DNA of 64,000 nucleotides from JACOMS01 sp964352785. GTDB lineage: Bacteria; Pseudomonadota; Alphaproteobacteria; Caulobacterales; Maricaulaceae. The translations under genes were made by a program, and so were the position numbers. Numbering within the stretch: the first letter of the stretch is position 1; every line of letters starts with the position of its first letter. Location of the stretch: NCBI GenBank assembly GCA_964352785.1, contig CAYGTI010000013.1, forward strand, positions 1-64,000, read 5' to 3'. Shown here piece by piece: positions 35,903 to 44,623 of this stretch. Under the pieces are notes generated by a model that did no database searches, was not told the DNA's origin, and saw only the letters and a program-made list of their open reading frames with translations.

Positions 35903-37501
35903 TTAAAAGCCTTTGAGAAAATCCTCTGCTGCAATGCGGCCAGAAATTTGGGTCAAGCCCACACCATTCAAAGCAGAAATCACGCGAAACATGTCATGAT
36001 TATTCAAAGGGCCTTTCGACAATATGTGCGCCGCCCAAAGCGCCGTTTCTGCGCGCGTTCCGGCATATGCTGCGGCATCAATCGCCAGTCCCAACCCGGG
36101 TGCAATGACATACCCCGGGCCTTGCCCCAGCACAACAAGCTCTGCGGCATCTAAATCCGAGAGCGTGGCTCCCATAGCAAGGGCAATAAAGATGTCACGT
36201 TCTGCCTGCTCTTTGACATCCGCCTCGCCCTGCAGGCGGGTCTCAATATCAACCCCGACCGGGCCAGCTAAAAACCCGAAACCCAGAGCATCAGTGATCA
36301 GAGCGATGCGCGCCTGCTGACGAGGGTTCTCCTCCAGTGTACGGTGCATATCCTGCAGTAGCCTTATATCACCCCGCCGCACCGCAGCGCGAATAAATAA
36401 CTTGGCGTTAGTCAAGGCTTGAGACTCTGGTGAAAGACTTTGAATAGCAGGGGCTAATAGCGGCGCGACCCTTTCAAAAGCCCCAGCGCTATCAGCGCGG
36501 TGTAAAAGTTCTGCGGCGGCTTTAGGCCGCTCATCCGCAGTCCCCGTTTGGGCAATCATCCATAACTGTCCCGTGCCTTTGGGAAATGGGGCATTTAAAG
36601 CTTCGTCCAACGTGATGAGACTTTCACCCTCCAATTGTGGTGCCCCGCCAGCAAGAGCCGTCAGAACCCGGCTCATTTGAGCATCAGAAAGGGCAGGCCC
36701 GGCTGCATATAACGCAGACAACCTATTTTCGGCGGAAGAAACATCACTTAAGGCCCGGCGCGCCGCAAGTATGCGCGACGGTGCTTTGCCGGGCCACTCC
36801 AAGCTCGCTTGTGCCATGAGGGCGACATGCAAAGCATCATCAGAGCGCAAGTCTTCAAGATCAGGATCCCCAGACGCGCGGCTAATGATACGCATCAAAC
36901 TAAAATAAGCCGGATCCTCATATCCACTTGAGTTTAAGATATCTGTTGTGACCTCCGCAGCCGGAATTTCAGCGCGCAATACGTGACAAAAGGCCCGAAG
37001 CCGTGCCCATACTGGCTCACCACGTCCGTCAACTACACCGTCCGCAATTGCGCACGCAGCAGGGTTATCCCCCGCCATCAAAGCCATATCCGCCGTGAGC
37101 TGAAGATCATCCGCTAAAACAGGCGTTCGCTTGACTATGGATTGCGCCGCGCCCATTTCGCCCAGATCAAAAATAGTTTTCAGCCGCATAAGCGCATACG
37201 CTTTTTGCTCGGCCTCGCTCTCTGCAAGAGGCGGAACGCCTCCCGATAAAACGACGGATCGGACTATGTCGGCAACAAGAGGTTGTTGTGTGCGAAGGTC
37301 AAGCGTTTCGAGAAGGTAAATCGCCCTTTTGGCAGATGTCCCCTGCCAAAGATTTTGTCCCAGCCCGCCGTTTGCATCGTCAAGAACGCCAACATCATAT
37401 TGCTGGGCACTCCCGAGTTGTTCTACTTTGATCGATTGAGCCGCAGCCGGCACGGTAAAGCCAACCAGACAGCACACAATCGTCAATAAATTGGCGCGCA
37501 T
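35903..37501 (-). CDS. Exported alpha-helical repeat protein upstream of xerD
   Basis: The 532-residue protein has a signal peptide (MRANLLTIVCCLVGFTVPAAAQ, cleavage near AAA-QS). The remainder is almost entirely amphipathic helices with short loops, resembling a TPR/Sel1-type solenoid but with no clear motif. The family is not recognised. It lies 1 base before xerD, and related exported helical proteins next to xerD occur in other Caulobacter-like genomes; that is recollection, not checked. ATG 37501 is preferred to the GTG at 37522, which lies inside the preceding small ORF. Confidence 0.7.
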   Translation of the reverse strand: MRANLLTIVCCLVGFTVPAAAQSIKVEQLGSAQQYDVGVLDDANGGLGQNLWQGTSAKRAIYLLETLDLRTQQPLVADIVRSVVLSGGVPPLAESEAEQKAYALMRLKTIFDLGEMGAAQSIVKRTPVLADDLQLTADMALMAGDNPAACAIADGVVDGRGEPVWARLRAFCHVLRAEIPAAEVTTDILNSSGYEDPAYFSLMRIISRASGDPDLEDLRSDDALHVALMAQASLEWPGKAPSRILAARRALSDVSSAENRLSALYAAGPALSDAQMSRVLTALAGGAPQLEGESLITLDEALNAPFPKGTGQLWMIAQTGTADERPKAAAELLHRADSAGAFERVAPLLAPAIQSLSPESQALTNAKLFIRAAVRRGDIRLLQDMHRTLEENPRQQARIALITDALGFGFLAGPVGVDIETRLQGEADVKEQAERDIFIALAMGATLSDLDAAELVVLGQGPGYVIAPGLGLAIDAAAYAGTRAETALWAAHILSKGPLNNHDMFRVISALNGVGLTQISGRIAAEDFLKGF

Positions 37502-37508
37502 ATTTCGT

Positions 37509-37649
37509 CTAATCCAAAACACGATCTGTCAGATCAATAATAACAGTGTTTTCAGGGGCGCGGTCCGCGCCAGTTTGTGAAAGTAACCAAAAAAAACCGC
37601 CCCCTAGGATGAGGGCAATAACCACTATGCTCAGAATAAGTTTTTTCAT
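37509..37649 (-). CDS. 46-residue membrane microprotein
   Basis: The ORF encodes MKKLILSIVVIALILGGGFF followed by a WLLSQTGADRAPENT linker and a short C-terminal IIDLTDRVLD. One hydrophobic helix with a positive start suggests a small inner-membrane protein with its tail in the periplasm. Its stop (37509-37511) lies 8 bases before the start of the helical-repeat gene, so it is probably the first gene of that xerD operon. It is too short for ordinary gene callers. Reality is supported by the MKK start, hydrophobic core and operon spacing, but no homologue is known to me. Confidence 0.6.
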   Translation of the reverse strand: MKKLILSIVVIALILGGGFFWLLSQTGADRAPENTVIIDLTDRVLD

Positions 37650-37781
37650 CGGTATAATTTTCCGCAAATAAATTATGATGTCCTATTGAGCATAACCTGA
37701 TTTGCGCACATATTAAGTAAAATTTTCACACAGTGTGCGATCTATTGCAGCTTGGTGTGTTATAAAGTTAAAGGCAAGGCT

Positions 37782-38339
37782 ATGCCACCCGATCTTTGCG
37801 CGCGCTGCGCACGCCCCATCGCCCTTGTTGGGCTTATGGGAGTTGGAAAAACGACAGTGGGTCGCCGATTGGCGAAGCGCCTTGAGTTGCCTTTTTTTGA
37901 CTCTGATGATGAGATCGAAAAAGCCTCGGGACGCACCGTTGTCGGATATTTTCGGGATCACGGCGAAACTGCTTTTCGGGAAGGTGAGCGGCGGGTCATA
38001 GACCGCTTGCTGCACGGCGACCCCCTCATACTGGCCACAGGCGGGGGGGCCTTTATACCTCAGGAGACCCGCTCGATACTTAAGGAAAAAGCGATTACGG
38101 TTTGGCTAAAAGGTGATTTTGATACCATTATGGAGCGCGTGAGCCGTAAAAACACACGGCCCTTATTGCAGGTTGCAGACCCGAAAGCAAAAATGCGCGA
38201 GTTGATGGACGCACGTTATCCCATTTATGCACAAGCCGACATTACGGTTCATATAGCCAAAGGCCCGCATATCCGTACCGTGAACAAAGTCATGCGCGGT
38301 CTCGATAAATTTTTAGAGACGGGTTCAGGCCAAGCATAA
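37782..38339 (+). CDS. aroK: Shikimate kinase
   Basis: The 185-residue kinase phosphorylates shikimate in the aromatic amino acid pathway. It has the P-loop GLMGVGKTTVGRRLAK, the substrate-binding DSDDEIEKASGRTV and the lid-side FREGERRVIDRLL with ATGGGAF. ATG 37782 follows AAGGCAAGG and gives the usual length; an N-terminal CARCARP extension before the P-loop is slightly longer than in E. coli. Its stop shares a base with the aroB start (TAATG). Confidence 0.95.
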   Translation: MPPDLCARCARPIALVGLMGVGKTTVGRRLAKRLELPFFDSDDEIEKASGRTVVGYFRDHGETAFREGERRVIDRLLHGDPLILATGGGAFIPQETRSILKEKAITVWLKGDFDTIMERVSRKNTRPLLQVADPKAKMRELMDARYPIYAQADITVHIAKGPHIRTVNKVMRGLDKFLETGSGQA

Positions 38340-39472
38340 TGTCAACACCAAATGAAACCCACATACGTGTTGATCTCGGCTCGCGCAGTTATGACATCAT
38401 TATAGGCGATAAGATTCTAAGCCATCTGGGCACCTATATCGAGCCTTTAATAGGGTCTTCCCGGGTGCATATTGTTACCGATGAAAATGTTTACGCACTG
38501 TACGGTCCAGCTTTAGAAGCATTATCCATTGATTATAAGGTTTCTATTTTACCGGCAGGCGAAAATCAAAAAAGTTTTGAAACCTTACAAAAAGTTCTAA
38601 ACAGTGCCCTCCAACAAGGTCTTGGTCGTCATGATGTTTTCATCGCCTTTGGCGGCGGGGTCATAGGTGACTTAACTGGGTTTGCTGCCTCAATCTATAA
38701 ACGCGGGTGCCGCTTTGTACAAATTCCAACAACGCTTTTAGCGCAAGTTGACAGCTCTGTCGGCGGCAAAACAGCCATTAACGTAATGCAGGGCAAGAAT
38801 CTCATCGGAGCTTTTCATCAACCTTCGCTGGTTCTGTCAGATACCTCAGTGCTAGCGAGCCTTCCGGACCGACAAATAAAGGCAGGCTATGCTGAGATAT
38901 TGAAATATGGACTATTAGGTGATGCGGCGTTCTTTGAGTGGCTCGAGAAAAATGGCCAAGACGTTTTGAATTTATCTCCTACGGCATTGGCATATGCTAT
39001 TGCTATTTCTTGCAAAACCAAAGCCCGTATTGTGGCTGAAGATGAGCTCGAACGCGGCGCGCGCGCGCTTTTAAATCTGGGGCATACGTTTGGACACGCA
39101 TTGGAGGCCGAGGCAGGGTACGCTGGCGATCTCTTGCACGGGGAAGCTGTCAGCGTTGGCATGGATATGGCGTTTGCTTATAGCGCGCAACTAGGGGTTT
39201 GCAGCGCGGATGACGCCCGCCGAGTAAATCAGCACCTTGCGGCCATGAACATGCCGCGTATATCATCTGTGGAACACTTGATACACCCTGATAGCCTTAT
39301 GAAGCATATGGCGCAGGATAAAAAAAACGAGGCAGGCCGCCTTACACTCATTCTAGCCAAGTCTATTGGACACACTTATATTGATAGCCACGCGAGTCGG
39401 GATGCGGTGCATAGCTATTTCCAAAAACTACAATCAGAAATCCTGCACAATGCGGATACAGATATATGTTAG
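38339..39472 (+). CDS. aroB: 3-dehydroquinate synthase
   Basis: The 377-residue NAD- and metal-dependent enzyme converts DAHP to 3-dehydroquinate. It contains the NAD-binding FGGGVIGDLTGFAASIYKRG and the metal ligands in YAEILKYG and LNLGHTFGHALEAE, followed by LLHGEAVSVGM. It is coupled to aroK upstream and overlaps the CNNM gene downstream by 7 bases, the conserved aroK-aroB-CNNM order of Alphaproteobacteria. Confidence 0.96.
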   Translation: MSTPNETHIRVDLGSRSYDIIIGDKILSHLGTYIEPLIGSSRVHIVTDENVYALYGPALEALSIDYKVSILPAGENQKSFETLQKVLNSALQQGLGRHDVFIAFGGGVIGDLTGFAASIYKRGCRFVQIPTTLLAQVDSSVGGKTAINVMQGKNLIGAFHQPSLVLSDTSVLASLPDRQIKAGYAEILKYGLLGDAAFFEWLEKNGQDVLNLSPTALAYAIAISCKTKARIVAEDELERGARALLNLGHTFGHALEAEAGYAGDLLHGEAVSVGMDMAFAYSAQLGVCSADDARRVNQHLAAMNMPRISSVEHLIHPDSLMKHMAQDKKNEAGRLTLILAKSIGHTYIDSHASRDAVHSYFQKLQSEILHNADTDIC

Positions 39473-40761
39473 AAAAACTCACCCAAACCGACTCTCTGGC
39501 CAAAATTGGCATCATTACGCTTTTACTTGTCATTTCAGCTTTCTTTTCAGGCTCGGAAACTGCTTTAACCGCGGCCTCACGGGCCCGTATGCATTCTGCC
39601 GAACGTGACGGAAACGTGAAAGCAGGGCTCGTCAGCCGTCTTCTTGAAAGCCGCGAGAGGTTGATTGGGGCTTTGCTGCTTGGCAATAATTTGGTTAACA
39701 TTCTGGCGTCAACTTTAATGGCCGGGCTCGTCTTATTTGTTGTAGGTGAAGGTGTTTGGGCAACAGCCATTGCAACAATCATCATGACAACGCTGGTTTT
39801 GATTTTTGCAGAAGTTTTACCCAAAACTTATGCGATTACACAACCTGATCAAGCGGCGCTGAAGGCCGCTCGGCCTGTTAGCCTTATCGTGGCCATTTTT
39901 GCACCCATTGTTTCTGTTATCCAAGTCATCGTGAACGGTGTATTGCATCTTTTTGGCGTCAATTCTGATGCCACCGCTTGGACAGCGGCCGAAGAAATTC
40001 GCGGGGCTGTCGATTTACACCATAAAGAAGGCGGCGTTGCCAAGCGCGCGCGCGATCAAATTATCGGTATCTTGGAACTTGGCGATCTAACAATAGAAGA
40101 AGTGATGATCCACCGTAAAAATCTGTACACTGTAGATGCAGACCTTGCGCCGGAACAGATTGTTAAAGCTGTTCTGGCAAGTGGTCATTCTCGTTTGCCT
40201 CTGTGGCAAGAAAATCAGGACAATGTCGTCGGTATTCTCCACGCCAAAGACATCCTCAAAGCCCTGTCCCGAGCCGATGCGGATGTCTCAACGCTGAATG
40301 CTAAAAAGATTGCCCGCGAGGCTTGGTTCGTCCCGGAAACAACACCTGTTGTAAAACAACTGCGGGCCTTCCAGCAAAAACGAGAGCATTTTGCCTTGGT
40401 TGTAGACGAATACGGCGCGCTTATGGGAGTCATTACGCTCGAAGATATATTAGAAGAGATTGTTGGTGATATTCAGGATGAATATGATGACGAACTTGAG
40501 GGTATGACCCGCAATCCGGACGGTTCCATTCTCATTCGCGGGGATATCCACATACGCGATTTAAACCGGGCGATGGACTGGGCCTTACCCGATGATGAAG
40601 CCGTGACAATTGCAGGTCTGGTTATTCATGAGAGTCAAACCATACCCGAGGAGAGGCAGGTTTTTGCTTTTCACGGATATCGTTTTGAAATCACTTCCCG
40701 TCAACGCAACCAAATAAAACATATAAAAATAGCCAAGACTGTAGAGCTTGAACAAGATTAA
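39466..40761 (+). CDS. CNNM/HlyC-CorC family protein (DUF21-CBS-CorC_HlyC)
   Basis: The 431-residue membrane protein has an N-terminal DUF21 domain with three to four helices (residues 15-190; SAFFSGSETALTAASRARMHS is the family signature). A pair of CBS domains (about 205-330; VMIHRKN, DIQDEYDDE) and a CorC_HlyC domain at the C-terminus follow. Relatives export Mg2+/Co2+ or regulate magnesium homeostasis. It overlaps aroB by 7 bases and is cotranscribed with it. Confidence 0.92.
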   Translation: MLEKLTQTDSLAKIGIITLLLVISAFFSGSETALTAASRARMHSAERDGNVKAGLVSRLLESRERLIGALLLGNNLVNILASTLMAGLVLFVVGEGVWATAIATIIMTTLVLIFAEVLPKTYAITQPDQAALKAARPVSLIVAIFAPIVSVIQVIVNGVLHLFGVNSDATAWTAAEEIRGAVDLHHKEGGVAKRARDQIIGILELGDLTIEEVMIHRKNLYTVDADLAPEQIVKAVLASGHSRLPLWQENQDNVVGILHAKDILKALSRADADVSTLNAKKIAREAWFVPETTPVVKQLRAFQQKREHFALVVDEYGALMGVITLEDILEEIVGDIQDEYDDELEGMTRNPDGSILIRGDIHIRDLNRAMDWALPDDEAVTIAGLVIHESQTIPEERQVFAFHGYRFEITSRQRNQIKHIKIAKTVELEQD

Positions 40762-40765
40762 GATT

Positions 40766-41164
40766 ATGCGGGCCACACCTACCCATGTTTTCTCACGCAT
40801 TATACGCGCTTTTGCCGCAACCTTTGCCCTTTGCACACTGATAACAAGCGTATGGTATTTTCTGGGGTTTGCGGAGAATGACAGCGGTGTGATCCATTTA
40901 CTCTACGCCGGATTACTGAGCTTTTGTATCGGAGGTGTTTTTTTTATTCCGTCTTTTTTGATTGCGTGGATAGCACACAGACATATCCACGCTGAAAAAA
41001 GAAAGCCGTTAGGTTTCATTCCCGTCCTTTTAGTATTGCCGTGGTTTCCGCTCAGTTGGTACCTTTTCAGTCTTGGAAATTTTTGGGCTCTAGTATCTAT
41101 TTTCTTATGTGTTCTCGCGGTCTTTGTTTTAACTTGGGTTTCGCAGAGCCGGAAAACGGCCTAG
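40766..41164 (+). CDS. Small polytopic membrane protein, unknown function
   Basis: The 132-residue protein has about four predicted transmembrane helices (near residues 12-32, 45-65, 85-100 and 108-126) and no recognised domain. It starts 4 bases after the CNNM stop; the ATG at 40766 is favoured over a TTG at 40748 that overlaps the previous gene. It is probably in the aroK-aroB-CNNM operon. No other evidence of function was seen. Confidence 0.65.
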   Translation: MRATPTHVFSRIIRAFAATFALCTLITSVWYFLGFAENDSGVIHLLYAGLLSFCIGGVFFIPSFLIAWIAHRHIHAEKRKPLGFIPVLLVLPWFPLSWYLFSLGNFWALVSIFLCVLAVFVLTWVSQSRKTA

Positions 41165-41273
41165 GTAGCGTACTCATTCACAAAGTTTTTACAGTTGGTG
41201 ATTTGGAGTCAGGCCGTATATCATATACATTAATAACAGAGGGACGGTTATATTTTAATCTGTGGAGACAAAC

Positions 41274-41885
41274 ATGAGACATCTACATGCATTCGCAATA
41301 GCCCTATCACTGATCCTCCTGACAGCCTGCGCCTCCACAACCCCTTATCAAGCGGCCAGCAAGCCCGGGGCATTTGACGGTTATTCTCAGACAATGCTTG
41401 AGAATGACCGGGTGCGCGTCACATTTGGCGGCAACTCTTTGACTGACAGGGAAACGGTTGAGAACTACCTGCTTTACCGCGCTGCTGAAGTCGCTGTTGA
41501 AAAAGGATTTGACTACTTTTCACTGACACAACGCGATACGGAAACTAAAACACGTGTCAATGTCAACCCGCGTTTTGGTCTTTACGACCCTTATTTTGAC
41601 TATGCCTTCTTTAGACCTCGTTTTGGATGGAGCCGTTTCCACGCCTTTAGCCATTTTCATGACCCTTATTTCCGGCATTCAAGCCGGCACGGTTTCGGCC
41701 CTTGGGGCAACAAGCATGATCCCTTCTTTAACGACTATGACGTGAGAGAGGTTACGAAATATCGAGCAACTGCTGAAGTTCGGCTTGGACGCGGCGCTAA
41801 GCCAGACGCTGATAATACCTTTAACGCCAAAGAAGTTCTAACCAACTTGGCACCGATTATTGTTTACCCTGAAGAAAAAGCCTAG
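41274..41885 (+). CDS. CC0125/CC1285 family lipoprotein
   Basis: The 203-residue lipoprotein has the lipobox LLTAC (Cys near residue 19). The core YSQTMLENDRVRVTFGGNSLTDRETVENYLLYRAAEVAVEKGFDYFSL is the signature of the family first named from Caulobacter CC0125 and CC1285. A middle stretch (about 95-150) is rich in Phe, His and DPYF/DPFF repeats, and is probably flexible. ATG 41274 follows GGAG with spacing of 7. The function is not known. Confidence 0.82.
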   Translation: MRHLHAFAIALSLILLTACASTTPYQAASKPGAFDGYSQTMLENDRVRVTFGGNSLTDRETVENYLLYRAAEVAVEKGFDYFSLTQRDTETKTRVNVNPRFGLYDPYFDYAFFRPRFGWSRFHAFSHFHDPYFRHSSRHGFGPWGNKHDPFFNDYDVREVTKYRATAEVRLGRGAKPDADNTFNAKEVLTNLAPIIVYPEEKA

Positions 41886-41942
41886 GTCTTAATCTTAAGA
41901 CTAAGAGGCATGTTGTACCACATAGGTTCGCTTTGATTGAAT

Positions 41943-43427
41943 TTATCGCGTCAGAACTTTTTTGATGCTGTCCGCCCATCCAGATAGTTGGGCATCACGC
42001 TCATTACTACTCATATCGGGCTCAAACGCCGCATCACGCTGCCACATCTCAGACAACTCGCTCAAACTATCATATAGGCCTGCCTGCAAACCCACGAGAT
42101 AAGCCGCGCCTAAGGCTGTTGTTTCCATAATATGAGGACGGTCAATCGGTAGATCGATTATATTAGACAGAGTTTGCACCAGCCAATCATTTGCCACCAT
42201 ACCACCATCGACACGCAAGGCCTTGGGCTTCGTTCCGTCCTCTCCCATTGCTACGAGTAAATCATGAGTTTGGTAGCAAACACTTTCAAGAGTTGCCCGA
42301 ACCAAATCCCGACTGTTGGTGCTCCGGGTCAGCCCAAAAATAGCGCCGCGCGCATCCGGATCCCAATATGGTGCACCCAAACCCGTAAAAGCCGGCACAA
42401 GGTAAATGCCCGGTTTACGCCCATGCCCTTCCATCATAGTTTGGGTTTGGGCAGCGCTACTAATAATACCCAGCTCGTCACGTAGCCACTGTACCGATGC
42501 GCCAGCCATGAATATCGAGCCCTCTAGGGCAAAAGCCGGTGTCCCTTTGAAACGATAAGCGACAGTAGATAACAGCCGGTTTTGCGAGATCACTCTTGTT
42601 TTGCCTGTATTCATCAAGACGAAACAGCCTGTACCGTATGTGCTTTTAATCATACCTTCTTCAAAACAGCACTGCCCAATTGAGGCCGCCTGCTGATCTC
42701 CAGCAACGCCCAAAATCGGCAGAGATTCGCCTAAAATATTTTCAACCGAGGATCCAAAATTGTCTGCACAATCTTTGACCTCTGGGAGAATGGATTCCGG
42801 AACATCGAAAAGCTCAAGTAGCTCTGGGTCCCACTGCTGAGATTCAATATTAAAGAGGTTGGTCCGGCTAGCATTTGTGGCGTCCGTAACGTGAGACTTG
42901 CCGCCAGTTAAACGATAAATCAAAAAACTATCAACGGTTCCAAAAGCTAACTCACCACGGGCAGCGCGCCCCCTAGCACCATCAATATGATCTAAAATCC
43001 ACGCTACTTTAGTTGCACTAAAATAAGGGTCAAATAACAATCCTGTCTTTTCGTTTAAACGCGCTTCACCGTAAACAATTTTCAGAGCATCACATTTTTG
43101 TGTCGTGCGGCGGTCTTGCCAAACGATCGCATTATATAGGGGTTTCCCTGTTGCGCGATCCCAAACCAACGTCGTCTCGCGCTGGTTGGTTATGCCGATT
43201 CCCACAATGTGCATGTTCTGAGCTTTAATCTCTGAATAGACTTGCCGGAGCGTAAACAGAGTAGTTTCCCATATGGCTTCGGGGTCATGCTCAACACAAC
43301 CATCAGCGGGATATATTTGCGGGAACTCTTTTTGACTCGAGGCGAGAGTCCGGCCTTCTGGCGAAAATGCCATTGTCCGTGTGCTTGTGGTTCCTTGGTC
43401 TATTGCAAGTATAGCCGTACTGTTCAT
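41943..43427 (-). CDS. glpK: Glycerol kinase
   Basis: The 494-residue FGGY-family kinase phosphorylates glycerol to glycerol 3-phosphate. It contains LAIDQGTTSTRTMAFSPEG at the N-terminus, QERETTLVWDRATG, the glycerol-binding ATNASRTNLFNI, KSTYGTGCFVLMNTG and GLGAPYWDPDARGAIFGLTR. The length is typical. It is downstream of the luxI region on the same strand but 180 bases away, so its own promoter is likely; no glycerol transporter or glpD is adjacent. Confidence 0.96.
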   Translation of the reverse strand: MNSTAILAIDQGTTSTRTMAFSPEGRTLASSQKEFPQIYPADGCVEHDPEAIWETTLFTLRQVYSEIKAQNMHIVGIGITNQRETTLVWDRATGKPLYNAIVWQDRRTTQKCDALKIVYGEARLNEKTGLLFDPYFSATKVAWILDHIDGARGRAARGELAFGTVDSFLIYRLTGGKSHVTDATNASRTNLFNIESQQWDPELLELFDVPESILPEVKDCADNFGSSVENILGESLPILGVAGDQQAASIGQCCFEEGMIKSTYGTGCFVLMNTGKTRVISQNRLLSTVAYRFKGTPAFALEGSIFMAGASVQWLRDELGIISSAAQTQTMMEGHGRKPGIYLVPAFTGLGAPYWDPDARGAIFGLTRSTNSRDLVRATLESVCYQTHDLLVAMGEDGTKPKALRVDGGMVANDWLVQTLSNIIDLPIDRPHIMETTALGAAYLVGLQAGLYDSLSELSEMWQRDAAFEPDMSSNERDAQLSGWADSIKKVLTR

Positions 43428-43606
43428 TGCGTGTCTCCCTTTACGCGTTTGTACGCGTCGGGAAACTAGACCGTCAAATCGAATATTCTATTTGCCTGCC
43501 GATTAGTCACGGTAATCAGTGCAATTCACGTTAAGTCGGAATCGGAAAGTGGGCTTTCCTTACCCATTTTCAACTCTCTTATGCATACAACAAAACAGGA
43601 CATGCA

Positions 43607-43849
43607 CTATGTGTTAAGGCCGACAAAATGCGCCCCAATTTGATGTAGAGCATTTTCTAGAATTTCTTTGGAGACGCCTCGTGTCTGAGGGTTTTCCAGT
43701 AGGGCATACATATCCGTCATAAGCCCATTCACCTCGTGGCCCATAGGAGCAACAAACGGAATTATATTTTGACTGGATGGAGTCTCATGCCGGCCATAGA
43801 GATCCTCTATTTTTCGCTGACCTAAGGATTGTTTTTCCGCATCTGTCAT
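43607..43849 (-). CDS. Small soluble protein directly downstream of luxI
   Basis: The 80-residue protein (MTDAEKQSLGQRKIEDLY) is not recognised. It is acidic to neutral, predicted helical at both ends with a Pro-containing middle (NIIPFVAPMGHEVNG) and no signal or membrane segment. Its ATG follows the luxI stop by four bases, and a GGGG in the luxI end may serve as its ribosome binding site, so the pair is almost certainly cotranslated. By position it could modulate AHL signalling, but nothing in the sequence shows that. Confidence 0.65.
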   Translation of the reverse strand: MTDAEKQSLGQRKIEDLYGRHETPSSQNIIPFVAPMGHEVNGLMTDMYALLENPQTRGVSKEILENALHQIGAHFVGLNT

Positions 43850-43853
43850 AAAT

Positions 43854-44528
43854 TTACCCCAGTAATGTTATTGGCGATGTTGTAAGTTGAGCTAATTGCG
43901 GCGCAATTTCTAAAGGTACCGTCATCCGGCTCACAGGTTTATGCATTCCGGCAAGATCTCGGGTGCGTTGCAAGCTCTCTGTCGTCATATCGGATAAGGC
44001 CGCTATGTAATGCGCGTCGTCTTGATTAAAGTATTGCGGTAAACCTAAAGGCTGTGTTTTCCACATACGCAACGCAAGAGGATAAGACCGTTTATAACTG
44101 ACCCAGCTGACCTGTTTGATTTTTGCGGCGAGGCAATACTCAACAATGGCCAGATTAATTTGAGCCTGAGCCTCCAGATTTTCCCGGCGCTTAACCCCTG
44201 TCTTTTTAACAAGGAAACGCGAATATTCGTAAATATCATGAGCCCGCGGGACACCAGTAAACTCACAGAGGTGAGGAAAGACATCTGTCATTAAATGAGG
44301 GCGCAAAGTTGGGTTTAAACGAGCCGTGGCAATCACGAGCCCAGACGCATCGAATTTTAGAAAATAAACCGTATCTTCGCGGTCATAGGCATCTTTATCA
44401 CGTTTTTGATCCATGTTGGGAATTGTCCATCCCATCTCGTTCACGGCAACATGGTACCGAAGAGAATACATTTCTTCGATTTCTTCTCGGTACAGATACC
44501 GATTAGCAGACGTAACAATATGAACCAC
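43854..44528 (-). CDS. Acyl-homoserine lactone synthase (LuxI family)
   Basis: The 224-residue enzyme is predicted to make an N-acyl-homoserine lactone from SAM and an acyl donor. Starting at GTG 44528 (MVHIVTSANRYLYREE), the family numbering falls into place: Arg24, Trp34, Asp46, Asp49, Arg70, Phe84, Glu101, Ser103 and Arg104. Two normally conserved sites differ: position 28 is Ala instead of Phe and 43 is Arg instead of Glu. GAGG lies 6 bases before the GTG; a TTG 33 bases further upstream is less likely. The signal's acyl chain cannot be told. Confidence 0.9.
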   Translation of the reverse strand: MVHIVTSANRYLYREEIEEMYSLRYHVAVNEMGWTIPNMDQKRDKDAYDREDTVYFLKFDASGLVIATARLNPTLRPHLMTDVFPHLCEFTGVPRAHDIYEYSRFLVKKTGVKRRENLEAQAQINLAIVEYCLAAKIKQVSWVSYKRSYPLALRMWKTQPLGLPQYFNQDDAHYIAALSDMTTESLQRTRDLAGMHKPVSRMTVPLEIAPQLAQLTTSPITLLG

Positions 44529-44531
44529 AGA

Positions 44532-44558
44532 CAACCTCAAATTTACATTTAGAGGTTG
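44532..44558 (-). promoter_or_regulatory. Hairpin covering the luxI ribosome binding site
   Basis: Just before the luxI GTG the minus strand reads CAACCTC, a 13-base loop region and GAGGTTG. This is a perfect 7-bp dyad, extended by AAAT/ATTT with one bulge. The second arm contains the GAGG ribosome binding site, so folding would hide it from the ribosome. It could instead be a lux-box-like operator, but its position 3-30 bases before the start codon fits RNA control better. Confidence 0.6.
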
Positions 44559-44571
44559 CAATATTTTCTTT

Positions 44572-44600
44572 AAAAAAGATACCCCCTCTTTTGAGGGGGT
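44572..44600 (-). terminator. Rho-independent terminator between luxR and luxI
   Basis: The stem ACCCCCTC / GAGGGGGT (44581-44600; 8 bp, perfect; TTTT loop) is followed on the minus strand by ATC and a run of six T residues. It lies 23 bases after the luxR stop and 43 bases before the luxI start. It should strongly reduce transcription from luxR into luxI, making it either the end of the luxR unit or an attenuator. Confidence 0.85.
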
Positions 44601-44623
44601 AATAATATATACTTTAAGTTGCC

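Noticed and set aside
44532..44558. Interpreting the dyad before luxI as a lux box.
   Set aside because: It sits 3-30 bases before the start codon and covers the ribosome binding site, whereas activating lux boxes centre near -42 of the promoter; RNA control is the better reading, though not proven.
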